Below are positions 1 to 7,966 of a stretch of DNA of 64,000 bases, one piece after another. A program made the translations under genes and the position numbers. The notes below the pieces were generated by a model, which saw nothing but the letters and a program-made list of their open reading frames with translations, did no database searches and was not told where the DNA came from. Location of the stretch: the NCBI GenBank assembly GCA_019075905.1, contig JAGXAM010000010.1, forward strand, positions 52,921 through 116,920, in the 5' to 3' direction. Each line of letters begins with the position of its first letter. The first letter of the stretch is position 1. The DNA comes from Hyphomicrobiales bacterium (GTDB taxonomy: Bacteria; Pseudomonadota; Alphaproteobacteria; Rhizobiales; Beijerinckiaceae).

Positions 1-183
1 CTGCATCACCTCGTCAAATCCGGCGAAATCCTCGGCATGATGCTGCTGACCGAGGTCAATACCGGCTATTATCAGGACCTTATGGCCGGCGCCCGCCAAG
101 CCATCGCCATCCAGGCCTTCGCGGCCTATGCGGCAGGTGTTCGCGAGGGCTGGGCGCGCGGGGATGCTGAACCAAGGGCCTGA
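1..183 (+). CDS. tgt: Queuine tRNA-ribosyltransferase, C-terminal fragment
   Basis: This reading frame enters from the left edge and ends at a TGA, leaving 60 residues. The start HHLVKSGEILGMMLLTEVN, followed by a YYQDLM segment, matches the C-terminal end of bacterial Tgt, where the usual wording is HLxKxGExLGxxLLTxHN. Tgt exchanges guanine for a queuine precursor at the wobble position of tRNAs with GUN anticodons. The active site and the zinc-binding cysteines lie outside the window, so only family membership can be judged. It converges on the hydrolase gene with a 9-base gap. Confidence 0.85.
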   Translation: MHHLVKSGEILGMMLLTEVNTGYYQDLMAGARQAIAIQAFAAYAAGVREGWARGDAEPRA

Positions 184-192
184 GCGCGGTCG

Positions 193-1056
193 CTAAACCC
201 CGTGTGCCTTCAGCCATTGCACCGCAAGCTCGAAGGATTTTGCGGCATCGGCCTTGTTGTAGCTCGGCCGGTAATCGGCATGAAAGCCATGGCCGGCATC
301 CGGATAAACGATGATCCTGAATTTATCGCCGGCCGCTTTCAGCCGCGCTTCCATATCGGCAATATTGGCCGCGGTGATGCTGGGGTCCTGGCCGCCATAT
401 TGCCCCAGCACCGGCACTTTCAGCGCGCCAACGATATCGGGCGGGTTGAGCGGATGGTTGGCATCCTTGGGCGGATCGAGCGGCCCATACCACAGCGCCA
501 CCGCCTTGAGGGCCGGGTTATGGGCGCCATAGAGCCAGGCCTGCCGGCCACCCCAGCAAAAGCCGGTCACCGCCGTCCGCGCCGCATCGACCGAACCCGA
601 AGCTTTGGCAAAGGCATAGGTCGCATCAAGGTCTGCCGTCACCTGCGCGTCGGGGGTTTTCGCCACAATGCTGCTGAGCAGCACCTTGAAATCGGTGATT
701 TTTGAGGCATCGCCAGCCCGGGCAAACAGGTCAAGCGCAATGGCATAATAGCCGCGCTGGGCCCAGCGGCGACATACATCCTGAATATATTCATGGACGC
801 CAAAAATCTCGTGAATCACCATCACCAGCGGAAACGGCCCGCCATGATCGGGCATGGCCCGGTAAGCCGGCACCGCAAAGCCGCCCGACGTGATCTTGAC
901 CTCGCCAACTGTCAGCCCGGTTGCGGGTGTCTTGATCACCTGCGCCCAGACCGGGGCGATGGCGGCACAAAATCCGGCACCGATCGAGGTCTTGACCAGG
1001 GTGCGGCGGCTTGGCTTCGGCAATTTGGCAAATAATGCGTCCGTGTTGGCATCCAT
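193..1056 (-). CDS. Tat-exported dienelactone hydrolase family protein
   Basis: This 287-residue alpha/beta hydrolase is of the dienelactone hydrolase (DLH) type. An N-terminal twin-arginine segment (SRRTLVK, then a hydrophobic stretch ending APVWA) predicts Tat export to the periplasm. The mature part shows the DLH triad pattern: the nucleophile elbow is GFCWGG, with Cys instead of Ser, the acid is in GGQDPS and the histidine is in AGHGFH. Family members hydrolyse cyclic or linear ester and lactone bonds, and the substrate cannot be read from sequence. The ATG at 1056 is preceded by an AAGGAGAT-like site. No operon partner is visible. Confidence 0.85.
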   Translation of the reverse strand: MDANTDALFAKLPKPSRRTLVKTSIGAGFCAAIAPVWAQVIKTPATGLTVGEVKITSGGFAVPAYRAMPDHGGPFPLVMVIHEIFGVHEYIQDVCRRWAQRGYYAIALDLFARAGDASKITDFKVLLSSIVAKTPDAQVTADLDATYAFAKASGSVDAARTAVTGFCWGGRQAWLYGAHNPALKAVALWYGPLDPPKDANHPLNPPDIVGALKVPVLGQYGGQDPSITAANIADMEARLKAAGDKFRIIVYPDAGHGFHADYRPSYNKADAAKSFELAVQWLKAHGV

Positions 1057-1157
1057 GGTGGTGATCTCCTTCTCGCCTCATGAACTAGCGCGGCTTCAGC
1101 CCGGCTCAAGAGCAGATTTGCCATTGACAACGCCAGCCCATGCTTTAGCGGGCGAGC

Positions 1158-2036
1158 ATGACCCGCCTTTTCAACCGTGCCATTCCCCTCACATTCGTCC
1201 TGATCTGGTCCACCGGCTGGATCGTTGCGCGCTATGCGGCAGATTTTGGCGACCCGCTGACCTTTCTGCTGTTGCGCTATGTTTTTGCTGGCACGGCCCT
1301 TCTCGCGCTGGCGATCATCGGACGTGCCGCCTGGCCAAAAAATCCGTCTGCCTATGGTCATGCGATGCTTTCCGGAGTCATGCTGCACGCGCTCTATCTG
1401 GGCGGTGTGTGGTGGGCCATTCGCCACGGCGTGCCGGCCTCGGTATCGGCGCTGATCGCCGCCGTGCAGCCGATTCTCACCACCGTTCTCGCGCCACTGG
1501 TGCTCGGCGAAACCATCACCGCGCGCCGCTGGCTTGGTGTTGCGATCGGCGTGGCCGGTCTGCTGCTGGTGCTGCTGCCGGGGCTGGCGCAGGTCGATGC
1601 GGCGGCGCTGAGCCAGCAACTGACTGAAATCGGCATCAATGTTGGCGCCATGGTCGCCGTCACCTGCGGGTCTTTCTACCAGAAGAAATTTGTCGCCACC
1701 GGCGACCTGCGCACCACCACCATCCTGCAATATACCGGCGCGGCGTTGGTGACGCTGCCGGTCGCCTTCCTGCTTGAACCCATGCACATTACCTGGAACC
1801 TCACCATGGTGCTGACCATGGCCTGGTCGGTGCTGGCGCTGTCGCTGGGGGCGATCAGCCTTTATCTGATCCTGATCCGGCGCGGCGAGGTCTCGCAGGC
1901 GGCGCAATTGATATTCCTCGTGCCGCCGACCGCTTCGGTGCAGGCCTGGCTGCTGTTTGGCGAAAAGCTCAGTGCCCCGCAATTGCTCGGCATGGCGCTG
2001 ACAGCGCTGGGTGTGGCGCTGGCCAGCCGCACCTGA
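1158..2036 (+). CDS. EamA/DMT-family transporter
   Basis: This 292-residue protein is almost wholly hydrophobic, with about ten predicted membrane segments and the two-fold repeat of the drug/metabolite transporter superfamily. The N-terminal LIWSTGWIVARYAADFGDP and a segment near residue 100 (SALIAAVQPILTTVLAPLVLG) are typical EamA signatures. Such proteins export amino acids or other small metabolites across the inner membrane, and the substrate is not predictable. It lies upstream of the acyl-CoA dehydrogenase, separated by 70 bases that hold a good ribosome-binding site for that gene. Confidence 0.85.
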   Translation: MTRLFNRAIPLTFVLIWSTGWIVARYAADFGDPLTFLLLRYVFAGTALLALAIIGRAAWPKNPSAYGHAMLSGVMLHALYLGGVWWAIRHGVPASVSALIAAVQPILTTVLAPLVLGETITARRWLGVAIGVAGLLLVLLPGLAQVDAAALSQQLTEIGINVGAMVAVTCGSFYQKKFVATGDLRTTTILQYTGAALVTLPVAFLLEPMHITWNLTMVLTMAWSVLALSLGAISLYLILIRRGEVSQAAQLIFLVPPTASVQAWLLFGEKLSAPQLLGMALTALGVALASRT

Positions 2037-2106
2037 CGCCCCCGCCTTTTTGCCAACTTGTTTCATCGCGCTTAATGATGTTGCGTCGCAACATGAAGGA
2101 GTTCTC

Positions 2107-3804
2107 ATGATGATCGATGCCGCCCGTCAGCCCAGTGAGGCCCCTGCGGAAGTTTTTGAACCCGCAGCCCTTGTCGCCGCCTGTGTGGGCGCCCTCGGCC
2201 CGATCGAGCAGATCTATGGCGAGGCGCTCGGCAGATTGCGTCTCGCCTTCACCGAGGGCAACAAGCTTTCGGCCGAACGTATCGAGGCGGGCCAGCATCT
2301 CGCCCATGGCCTGTCCTGGCTGGCAACGACCCTGCAGGGCCTGCGCGAAATGACGCATTTTGCGCAAAGGCAGCTGGAACAGGGCCAGTTTGGCGAGATC
2401 GAGGTGCTGCTGACTCGCATCGGCATGGGCGAATATCTGGCACAGGTCTTTGGCGGCATCGCCATGAGCCAGGTCGAGGTTATCCGTCCCGGCGAATTTG
2501 GCCTCGGGACGGCCTTTCTGGCCAGCCGCCGCACTGCCGATGTCGAGCACCTCATCGCCACCGGCAATACGGCCGAAAACCGCGCCCGCCTGGCGGCGCT
2601 GATCGAGGCCCAGCCCGGCGCTGCCACCTTCGGTGCTTCCGGTCTTGACGAGACCATGGAAGCGATCCGCGATGAAATGCGCAAATTCTCGCTGGCCGAG
2701 GTCGCCCCGCACGCCCATGAATGGCACCTCAAAAATGAATATATTCCGCTCAACGTCATTCAGGGCCTCGCTGATCTCGGAGTTTTCGGCCTGACCATCC
2801 CCGAGGCCTATGGCGGCATGGGGCTCGGCAAGGCGGCGATGTGCGTTGTCTCTGAGGAATTGTCGCGCGGCTATATCGGCGTCGGCTCGCTCGGCACCCG
2901 CTCGGAAATCGCCGCCGAACTGATCCTGCTCGGCGGCACCGCCGCGCAAAAGCAGGAATATCTGCCCAAAATCGCCTCCGGCGCGATCCTGCCGACGGCG
3001 GTCTTCACCGAGCCCAACACCGGCTCGGATCTGGCGTCGCTGCGCACCCGGGCGGTGCGGGCGGGCGATACCTACCAGGTGACCGGCAACAAGACCTGGA
3101 TCACCCATCCGGTGCGCGCCGATCTCATGACCCTGCTGGTGCGCACTAACCCGGCCGAACCCGGCTGGCGTGGCCTTTCCATGCTGCTGGCCCAAAAGCC
3201 GCGCGGCAGCGATGCCGAGCCCTTTCCCGCGCCCGGCATGTCGGGCGGCGAAATCGAGGTGCTCGGCTATCGCGGCATGAAGGAATATGAAATCGCCTTT
3301 GACGGTTTCGAGGTGCCGGCCTCAGGCCTGCTTGGCGGCATCGAAGGGCAGGGCTTCAAGCAATTGATGCAGACCTTCGAATCTGCCCGCATCCAGACCG
3401 CAGCGCGCGCCGTCGGTGTGGCGCAGGCGGCGCTCGATCTCGCCCTGCGCTATGCCACCGAGCGGGTGCAGTTCGGCAAGAAGCTCATCTCCTTCCCGCG
3501 TGTCGCCGACAAGATCGCCATGATGGCGGTCGAAATCCATATTGCCCGGCAGATCACCTATTTTGCCGCCAAGGCGAAGGATGCCGACAAGCGCTGCGAC
3601 ATCGAGGCCGGCATGGCGAAATTGCTGGGCGCGCGGGTCGCCTGGGCCGCCGCCGACAATGCCCTGCAAATCCACGGCGGCAACGGCTTTGCTTTGGAAT
3701 ATCCGGTGTCGCGGGTGCTGTGCGACGCGCGCATCCTCAATATTTTTGAAGGTGCGGCGGAAATCCAGGCGCAGGTGATTGCAAGGCGTCTGCTGGAGGG
3801 CTGA
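2107..3804 (+). CDS. mcd: Acyl-CoA dehydrogenase, probably (2S)-methylsuccinyl-CoA dehydrogenase
   Basis: This 565-residue flavoprotein has an extra N-terminal helical domain of about 170 residues before a standard acyl-CoA dehydrogenase fold. That architecture is known for Mcd, which oxidises (2S)-methylsuccinyl-CoA to mesaconyl-CoA in the ethylmalonyl-CoA pathway. The core shows the FAD-binding TAVFTEPNTGSDLASLRT motif, a GYRGMKEYEI segment that I associate with Mcd, and the C-terminal QIHGGNGFALEYPVSR and NIFEGAAEIQ motifs. The start at 2107 follows GAAGGAGTTCTC; the longer frame from 2011 would overlap the previous gene. Electrons would go to EtfAB, which is encoded at 23-25 kb. The Mcd assignment rests on recalled similarity; a generic acyl-CoA dehydrogenase is the fallback. 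Confidence 0.75.
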   Translation: MMIDAARQPSEAPAEVFEPAALVAACVGALGPIEQIYGEALGRLRLAFTEGNKLSAERIEAGQHLAHGLSWLATTLQGLREMTHFAQRQLEQGQFGEIEVLLTRIGMGEYLAQVFGGIAMSQVEVIRPGEFGLGTAFLASRRTADVEHLIATGNTAENRARLAALIEAQPGAATFGASGLDETMEAIRDEMRKFSLAEVAPHAHEWHLKNEYIPLNVIQGLADLGVFGLTIPEAYGGMGLGKAAMCVVSEELSRGYIGVGSLGTRSEIAAELILLGGTAAQKQEYLPKIASGAILPTAVFTEPNTGSDLASLRTRAVRAGDTYQVTGNKTWITHPVRADLMTLLVRTNPAEPGWRGLSMLLAQKPRGSDAEPFPAPGMSGGEIEVLGYRGMKEYEIAFDGFEVPASGLLGGIEGQGFKQLMQTFESARIQTAARAVGVAQAALDLALRYATERVQFGKKLISFPRVADKIAMMAVEIHIARQITYFAAKAKDADKRCDIEAGMAKLLGARVAWAAADNALQIHGGNGFALEYPVSRVLCDARILNIFEGAAEIQAQVIARRLLEG

Positions 3805-3808
3805 GGCC

Positions 3809-4438
3809 CTAATCGCGCTCCGGCCCGCACCAGCCCGGCAGGTAATCCGCCTCACGGGCCCGCGCCAGTTCGAGCGCGCCCTGCAGCGCCTTGTCGAAAT
3901 CCTTCTCGACGAGGCCGAGCGGGACGCGGCGGCGCATGTAATCGGCCCAGAGGAATTCGCTGAACGGCGTTGAGGTCTTGGCATAGCCGCCCATGGCGCG
4001 CAGTTCGCCGGCGAGGCTGCGATAGGGATCATCATCCATTTTGGTGATAGATTTGGGAATGTCATCATAGGCCCGCCGCCGCCCGTGCGCATCGAAAGGA
4101 TGCAGCCAGCCGCGATTGTCGAGCACCACGAAAAACGCATCCTTGCTCAGCACCGAGAGATTGGCGACGATGGTCACCAGCACGCGGCTGACGCCTTCAT
4201 CGGACAAGGCGCGGGCAAGGTGGTGATGGTCGATGAGGTAGGGCCGCCGTTTCGGCCCGAGCACCACAGGGATCATGTGCGAGCCCAGGAAATCGGCGGA
4301 TTTTTTCACCGCCTTCTGGTTGATCTCCAGCCATTCTTTCTGTTTGCGCCTGACTTCGCGATAGCCAACCGTCATTTGCGTAGGCCGCAATTCGCTGATG
4401 AGCACCGGGTGAAGGCGCGGGTCGGGCGTATGGTTCAT
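3809..4438 (-). CDS. ParB-like nuclease superfamily protein
   Basis: This protein of about 209 residues resembles the ParBc_2 type of ParB-like proteins. The N-terminal LHPVLISELRPTQMTVGYREV reads like the ParB 'parameters' segment, and the central YLIDHHHLARAL matches the conserved D-x-H-H-R-L-A box. There is no helix-turn-helix or CTP-dependent partition domain, so it is unlikely to be a chromosome-partition ParB. Its function is unknown. I chose the ATG at 4438; an upstream in-frame TTG at 4495 is the alternative. Upstream lies a structured RNA with an intrinsic terminator, so expression may be controlled by attenuation. It converges on mcd. Confidence 0.7.
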   Translation of the reverse strand: MNHTPDPRLHPVLISELRPTQMTVGYREVRRKQKEWLEINQKAVKKSADFLGSHMIPVVLGPKRRPYLIDHHHLARALSDEGVSRVLVTIVANLSVLSKDAFFVVLDNRGWLHPFDAHGRRRAYDDIPKSITKMDDDPYRSLAGELRAMGGYAKTSTPFSEFLWADYMRRRVPLGLVEKDFDKALQGALELARAREADYLPGWCGPERD

Positions 4439-4519
4439 AGGCAATGATCCCCAGGGCAATTCATCGATGCTAACGCATAAATTACCGGGCTTCAAATCGT
4501 CATGTCATGAAAATCCGTG

Positions 4520-4549
4520 TGCCCGGCACCTGCGACAAAATGCCGGGCA
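4520..4549 (-). other. Perfect 9-bp hairpin between leader terminator and ParB-like gene
   Basis: The arms TGCCCGGCA (4520-4528) and TGCCGGGCA (4541-4549) are perfect inverted repeats around a 12-base loop. The hairpin lies downstream of the minus-strand terminator and upstream of the ATG at 4438. It has no T-tract, so it is not a terminator itself. It may shape the 5' end of the readthrough mRNA. Confidence 0.6.
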
Positions 4550-4566
4550 ACAAGGACATCCGGGCA

Positions 4567-4604
4567 CGAAAAAGCCGGGGGAGACGCTTCGCCACCCCCG
4601 GCTT
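4567..4604 (-). terminator. Intrinsic terminator in the ParB-like gene leader
   Basis: On the minus strand AAGCCGGGGG (4604-4595) pairs perfectly with CCCCCGGCTT (4581-4572) around a 13-base loop and runs straight into TTTTT. It lies 128 bases before the ParB-like ATG and after about 150 bases of structured RNA. The segment 4579-4588 (part of the 3' arm and loop) can instead pair with 4692-4702 through ten base pairs and one bulge, which would break the terminator. Confidence 0.8.
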
Positions 4605-4751
4605 CGATTCCCGTCCTTAACTGACCTGTCACGATGCTCTTGCTTTCAAGATCGGGGCCGACCCACAGGCCAACCCGCATCGTATAAAATCAGCGTCCTC
4701 CCGAGACCTGGACTGCGTAGCAGGCATTATGATGCCGCTCGCTTCAGCGAA
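4567..4751 (-). ncRNA. Structured leader or small RNA, ~185 nt, family unknown
   Basis: Read on the minus strand, this segment folds into successive hairpins: GUUCGC/GCGAGC around a UGAA loop, GGCAU/AUGCC, CUGC/GCAG, and then a three-way junction. The junction is closed by ACGAUGC (4683-4677) and GCAUCGU (4637-4631) and holds a 9-bp arm (4676-4668 with 4663-4655) and a 5-bp arm (4651-4638). Several pairs are G-U wobbles that would be C-A mismatches on the plus strand, so the minus strand is the RNA strand. It ends in an intrinsic terminator and begins just after a sigma70-like promoter. I do not recognise it as 6S, SRP, RNase P or a riboswitch I know. Confidence 0.6.
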
Positions 4752-4757
4752 CGCTCA

Positions 4758-4786
4758 AATTTAATGCAGATTGAAACCTTTGTCAC
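4758..4786 (-). promoter_or_regulatory. Sigma70-type promoter of the structured RNA
   Basis: On the minus strand GTGACA (4786-4781, five of six matches to the -35 consensus) is followed after exactly 17 bases by TAAATT (4763-4758). This places the start near 4751, at the base of the first RNA hairpin. Confidence 0.55.
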
Positions 4787-4862
4787 GCCTGATTCGAGGT
4801 GCAGGTGCCTGCAATCGCAATTTTTTTTCCGTAGCGTAAATGTCATACAGCCCAGGGCTGCC

Positions 4863-5519
4863 TCACGGCACCTGTTGCATGCCGCGCAGCGCCGCCCGGT
4901 CGCCGACCATAATCGCGCCGCGCTGCAGCCTGACCCAGCCACGCCGCGCAAATGTCGCGAGATTGCGGCTCACCACCTCGCGCGCCGTGCCGATGTCGCG
5001 CGCCAGCGCCTCATGGGTGGTTTGCACCCGCGCATTATGCTCGCTGAGCTGCAGCAACCGCTGCGCCAGGCGGTGGTCGATGCGCTCATTGGCCATTATG
5101 CCGACCGCCGCCGCCAGATCGACGATCCGTCGCCCCTGACTGGTCAGGACATGATTGCGAAAACCGGCGGATTCGGCCAGCAACCGCTCGAACAGCGGTG
5201 CAGCTATGCGCACGATGCGCGCTGCGGTCTCGGCCTGGGCGCTGGCAAAATACGGCGTCTTGCCGAGCAGCAAGGCCGTGGTGACGACGCAGGAATCACC
5301 GCGCCCGAGCCGGTAAAGCAGGATTTCCTTGCCCTGCGGGCCGAGCACATCGACCCGCACGATGCCCTCGCACAGCAAGATGAAATGCGCGCAGGCATCT
5401 CCCGGCCGGAACAGGGTCTGTCCGGCCGCCACCGTGAAGGGAACCTCGCCCTGCGCCAGAAGCGCCCGCAGGTGAGGTTCCAGATCATCGAACCATGCAA
5501 ACTGGTCAACCCAGGTCAC
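4863..5519 (-). CDS. Crp/Fnr family transcription regulator
   Basis: This regulator of about 218 residues has an N-terminal cyclic-nucleotide-binding-type beta-roll (VAAGQTLFRPGD, then FILLCEGIVRVDVLG) and a C-terminal winged helix with the recognition segment IGTAREVVSRNLATFARRGW. The four-cysteine cluster of Fnr is absent, so it is not an Fnr-type oxygen sensor. The single cysteine in RGDSCVVTTALLLG may be a sensory residue (inference). I chose the GTG at 5519 because the longer frame would run through the upstream DUF2892 gene, whose stop is 14 bases away. The two genes form an operon, and a palindrome upstream at 5841-5859 is the likely autoregulatory site. Confidence 0.85.
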   Translation of the reverse strand: MTWVDQFAWFDDLEPHLRALLAQGEVPFTVAAGQTLFRPGDACAHFILLCEGIVRVDVLGPQGKEILLYRLGRGDSCVVTTALLLGKTPYFASAQAETAARIVRIAAPLFERLLAESAGFRNHVLTSQGRRIVDLAAAVGIMANERIDHRLAQRLLQLSEHNARVQTTHEALARDIGTAREVVSRNLATFARRGWVRLQRGAIMVGDRAALRGMQQVP

Positions 5520-5533
5520 GCCAGGCCTCAGGC

Positions 5534-5743
5534 TTACTTTTTCTCCAGCTTGCACGTGCTCATGCCCAGCAGCGAATAGGCCGGGCAGGTGCGCATCAGC
5601 GCTGTGCCGATCAGCACCACACCGACGATGCCGACGATCCACATGCCGACACCAGTCTGATAGAAATAGGCAACAGCCAAGAGCACAAGGCCGATGATGA
5701 TGCGCGCCATCCGGTCCACGGATCCAACATTGGTGGTAAACAT
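5534..5743 (-). CDS. DUF2892 inner-membrane protein
   Basis: This 69-residue protein starts MFTTNVGSVDRMARIIIG and carries two closely spaced membrane helices followed by the motif TGLMRTCPAY-like ALMRTCPAYSLLG. This is the DUF2892 fold also found as the membrane part of YgaP-type rhodaneses, which handle sulfane sulfur. The conserved cysteines (CPAY and the C-terminal MSTCKL) are present. The start follows GAGGAG by a few bases. It is the first gene of an operon with the Crp/Fnr regulator. A link to sulfur or redox stress is family-level inference. Confidence 0.85.
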   Translation of the reverse strand: MFTTNVGSVDRMARIIIGLVLLAVAYFYQTGVGMWIVGIVGVVLIGTALMRTCPAYSLLGMSTCKLEKK

Positions 5744-5840
5744 TGTCAATCTCCTCTCTACCCCGAGTGCAGTCTCAAGCCGGGCCAGATTGCATGCGTC
5801 CCGTACTTCGACGCCCACAATAGCGCCACGATCGAAACCG

Positions 5841-5859
5841 TCTGTGACTCTATCACAGA
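5841..5859. promoter_or_regulatory. Palindromic Crp/Fnr-type operator
   Basis: TCTGTGA-CTCTA-TCACAGA is a perfect 7-bp inverted repeat with a 5-base centre. It contains TGTGA and TCACA half-sites like CRP sites, but with a spacer of 5 instead of 6. It sits about 100 bases upstream of the DUF2892-Crp/Fnr operon, the expected place for autoregulation by the encoded regulator. Confidence 0.65.
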
Positions 5860-5901
5860 ACGATGCACTTCTTGCGGTCATGATGACGCAGCCGCCTTGC
5901 C

Positions 5902-6840
5902 TCAGCGCGGCCCGCCGAGCATCAGGTCGAGGTTTTGCACGGCCGCACCCGACGCGCCCTTGCCGAGATTGTCGAGCCTTGCCACCAGCAGCGCCTCGCG
6001 CCCCTCGGCCGGGCTGAACACGAACAATTCCATCATGTTGCTGTCATTGAGTGCTTGCGGCTCCAGCCGCTCGGGGTTGAGCCCGGGTGCCATCACCTTG
6101 ACGTAATGCGCGCCGGCATAATGGCGCTGCAGCGCCTCGTGCAGCGCCACCGCCCCCGGCCGGCCGGGCAGGGCGTCCAGATGCAGCGGCAGCGACACCA
6201 GCATGCCCTGTGCGAAATTGCCCACCGACGGGATCATCACCGGTGTTTGCCGCAAACCGGCGTGCCGGGTGATTTCCGGCAGGTGCTTGTGCCGGAAATT
6301 CAGGCCATAGAGCTCGAAGGCCGGGGCATGGCCACTTTCATAGGCGGCAATCATCGATTTGCCGCCGCCGCTATAGCCCGACACCGCATTGAGTGCGAGC
6401 GGCATGTCGGGGGCTATGAGGCCTGCCGCCACCAGCGGATGGATCAGTGCTATGGCCCCTGTCGCATAGCAGCCGGGATTGGCAACCCGCGCCGCGTCGG
6501 CAATCAGCTGCGGCTGCGCGCTATCGAGTTCGGGAAAGCCATAGACCCAGCCCGCCGCCGTGCGATGCGCGGTCGAGGCATCGAGCACCCGCGGGCCCTG
6601 GCCTGCGAGATCATCGACCAGCGCCACGGTCGCTCTGGCGGCATCATCGGGCAGGCACAGGATCACGACATCGGCCTCGTGCAACAAGGCCCGCTTGGCC
6701 TCGGGGTCTTTGCGCTTGTCGGCATCGATCGCCAGCAGCTTCATGTCGCTGCGTTCGGCGAGCCGCTGGCGCAGGCCCAGCCCGGTGGTGCCTGCCTCGC
6801 CATCGATGAAAATGCGCTTGTGCCGCGAGATTATGTTCAT
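5902..6840 (-). CDS. argC: N-acetyl-gamma-glutamyl-phosphate reductase, type 2
   Basis: This 312-residue enzyme starts with the short type-2 AGPR form (RIFIDGEAGTTGLGLRQRL), where GTTG belongs to the NADPH-binding loop. The catalytic cysteine is Cys124 in VANPGCYATGAI, and SGYSGGGKS follows. It reduces N-acetylglutamyl-phosphate to the semialdehyde in arginine synthesis, in the cytoplasm. The length is normal for type 2, which is shorter than the ~345-residue type 1. It follows rpsI in the same direction, an order common in Alphaproteobacteria, but a strong terminator lies between them, so it probably has its own promoter. Confidence 0.95.
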   Translation of the reverse strand: MNIISRHKRIFIDGEAGTTGLGLRQRLAERSDMKLLAIDADKRKDPEAKRALLHEADVVILCLPDDAARATVALVDDLAGQGPRVLDASTAHRTAAGWVYGFPELDSAQPQLIADAARVANPGCYATGAIALIHPLVAAGLIAPDMPLALNAVSGYSGGGKSMIAAYESGHAPAFELYGLNFRHKHLPEITRHAGLRQTPVMIPSVGNFAQGMLVSLPLHLDALPGRPGAVALHEALQRHYAGAHYVKVMAPGLNPERLEPQALNDSNMMELFVFSPAEGREALLVARLDNLGKGASGAAVQNLDLMLGGPR

Positions 6841-6887
6841 GGCCTTGATCCGGAATTATGCGGGAGGTGCTGGCACCCCGCTTTAAC

Positions 6888-6919
6888 ATAAAAAAAGGGC
6901 GGCCCGAAAGCCGCCCTTT
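6888..6919 (-). terminator. Intrinsic terminator after rpsI
   Basis: On the minus strand AAAGGGCGGC and GCCGCCCTTT pair perfectly (6919-6910 with 6903-6894) around a 6-base loop and run into a T-tract. It ends the rplM-rpsI transcript before argC. Confidence 0.85.
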
Positions 6920-6939
6920 GATCGCTTGTTCTGAAGCGC

Positions 6940-7425
6940 TCAGCGCTTGGAGAACTGGAAGCTGCGGCGGGCCTTCTTCTTGCCGAATTTCTTGCGCTCG
7001 ACCACGCGCGAATCGCGGGTCAGGAAGCCTTCCTTCTTGAGCGCAGCGCGCAGCGCCGGCTCGAAATAGGTGAGGGCCTTGGCAAGACCATGACGCACGG
7101 CGCCAGCCTGGCCGGAAAGGCCACCACCGGCAACGGTGACATTGACATCATATTGCGTCGAGCGGGCGGCAACCACCAGCGGCTGTGCCAGCAGCATGCG
7201 CAGCACCGGCCGTGCGAAATAGACTTCCAGTGTGCGGTCATTGACCGTCACCTTGCCGGTGCCGGGCATGATCCAGACGCGGGCGACCGCGTTCTTGCGC
7301 TTGCCGGTGGCATAGGCGCGGCCGAGCTTGTCGAGCTTCTGCACATGCACCGGCGCTTCCGCGACAGGTGCTGCGGTCGCCGTCTTGAGATCGGCAAGAG
7401 ATGAGAGACCTTCAGCCATAATCAT
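6940..7425 (-). CDS. rpsI: 30S ribosomal protein S9
   Basis: This 161-residue protein has an alphaproteobacterial-type N-terminal extension of about 30 residues before the S9 core ([21 protein letters not shown]). The middle segment [23 protein letters not shown] and the basic C-terminus ending [14 protein letters not shown] RRSFQFSKR are diagnostic; the terminal Lys-Arg reaches toward the P-site tRNA. It overlaps the rplM stop by four bases (ATGA), so translation is probably coupled. An ATG two codons further in (7419) is an equally possible start. Confidence 0.97.
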   Translation of the reverse strand: MIMAEGLSSLADLKTATAAPVAEAPVHVQKLDKLGRAYATGKRKNAVARVWIMPGTGKVTVNDRTLEVYFARPVLRMLLAQPLVVAARSTQYDVNVTVAGGGLSGQAGAVRHGLAKALTYFEPALRAALKKEGFLTRDSRVVERKKFGKKKARRSFQFSKR

Positions 7426-7895
7426 TCGCTCCGCGAGTTCTTGGTATTGAGGGCGGCAATATCGATGAGGGCAGGAGTCTGCGCCTCGTGCGGATGGGTT
7501 GCCCCCTTGTAGACCCGCAGGTTGCTCAGTTGCTGGCGACCCAGCGGCCCGCGCGGCAACATCCGCTCGACGGCCTTTTCCAGCACGCGCTCGGGGAACT
7601 TGCCCTCAAGAATGAAACGCGCGCTGCGCTCCTTGATGCCGCCGATATAGCCGGTGTGGTGGAAATAGACCTTCTGCTCGCGCTTGCGCCCGGTCAGCAC
7701 CACATGCTCGGCATTGATGACGATGACATTGTCGCCGCAATCCATATGCGGGGTGTAGGACGCCTTGTGCTTGCCGCGCAGCCGCAGGGCAATCAGGGAT
7801 GCGAGACGGCCGACAACGAGGCCCTTGCCGTCGATCAGCACCCATTTCTTGTCGATTTCGGCGGCTTTGGCCGAATAGGTCTTGTGACCAAACAT
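7422..7895 (-). CDS. rplM: 50S ribosomal protein L13
   Basis: This 157-residue protein starts [18 protein letters not shown]. It contains the L13 hallmarks [27 protein letters not shown], a [14 protein letters not shown] segment and [21 protein letters not shown]13 is an early-assembly protein of the large subunit. The start at 7895 was chosen by family alignment; the frame is open further upstream to 7952 without similarity. A TTGACA promoter lies about 95 bases upstream. It is the first gene of the rplM-rpsI operon. Confidence 0.97.
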   Translation of the reverse strand: MFGHKTYSAKAAEIDKKWVLIDGKGLVVGRLASLIALRLRGKHKASYTPHMDCGDNVIVINAEHVVLTGRKREQKVYFHHTGYIGGIKERSARFILEGKFPERVLEKAVERMLPRGPLGRQQLSNLRVYKGATHPHEAQTPALIDIAALNTKNSRSE

Positions 7896-7966
7896 GTTTC
7901 TGAAACTCCGCTTTTCATGCCAGGCTGGCCACACCTCTTCAAGGCCCGGCACATCTTGCTGCGCCG

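Noticed and set aside
4492..4680. A 62-codon minus-strand frame overlapping the structured RNA
   Set aside because: The frame runs through the terminator and its purine-rich site is 16 bases from the ATG. RNA structure explains the region better.
4567..4751. 6S RNA, SRP RNA or RNase P RNA as the identity of the structured RNA
   Set aside because: It lacks the long 6S rod with central bubble, the SRP GGAAG loop and the RNase P core sequences.
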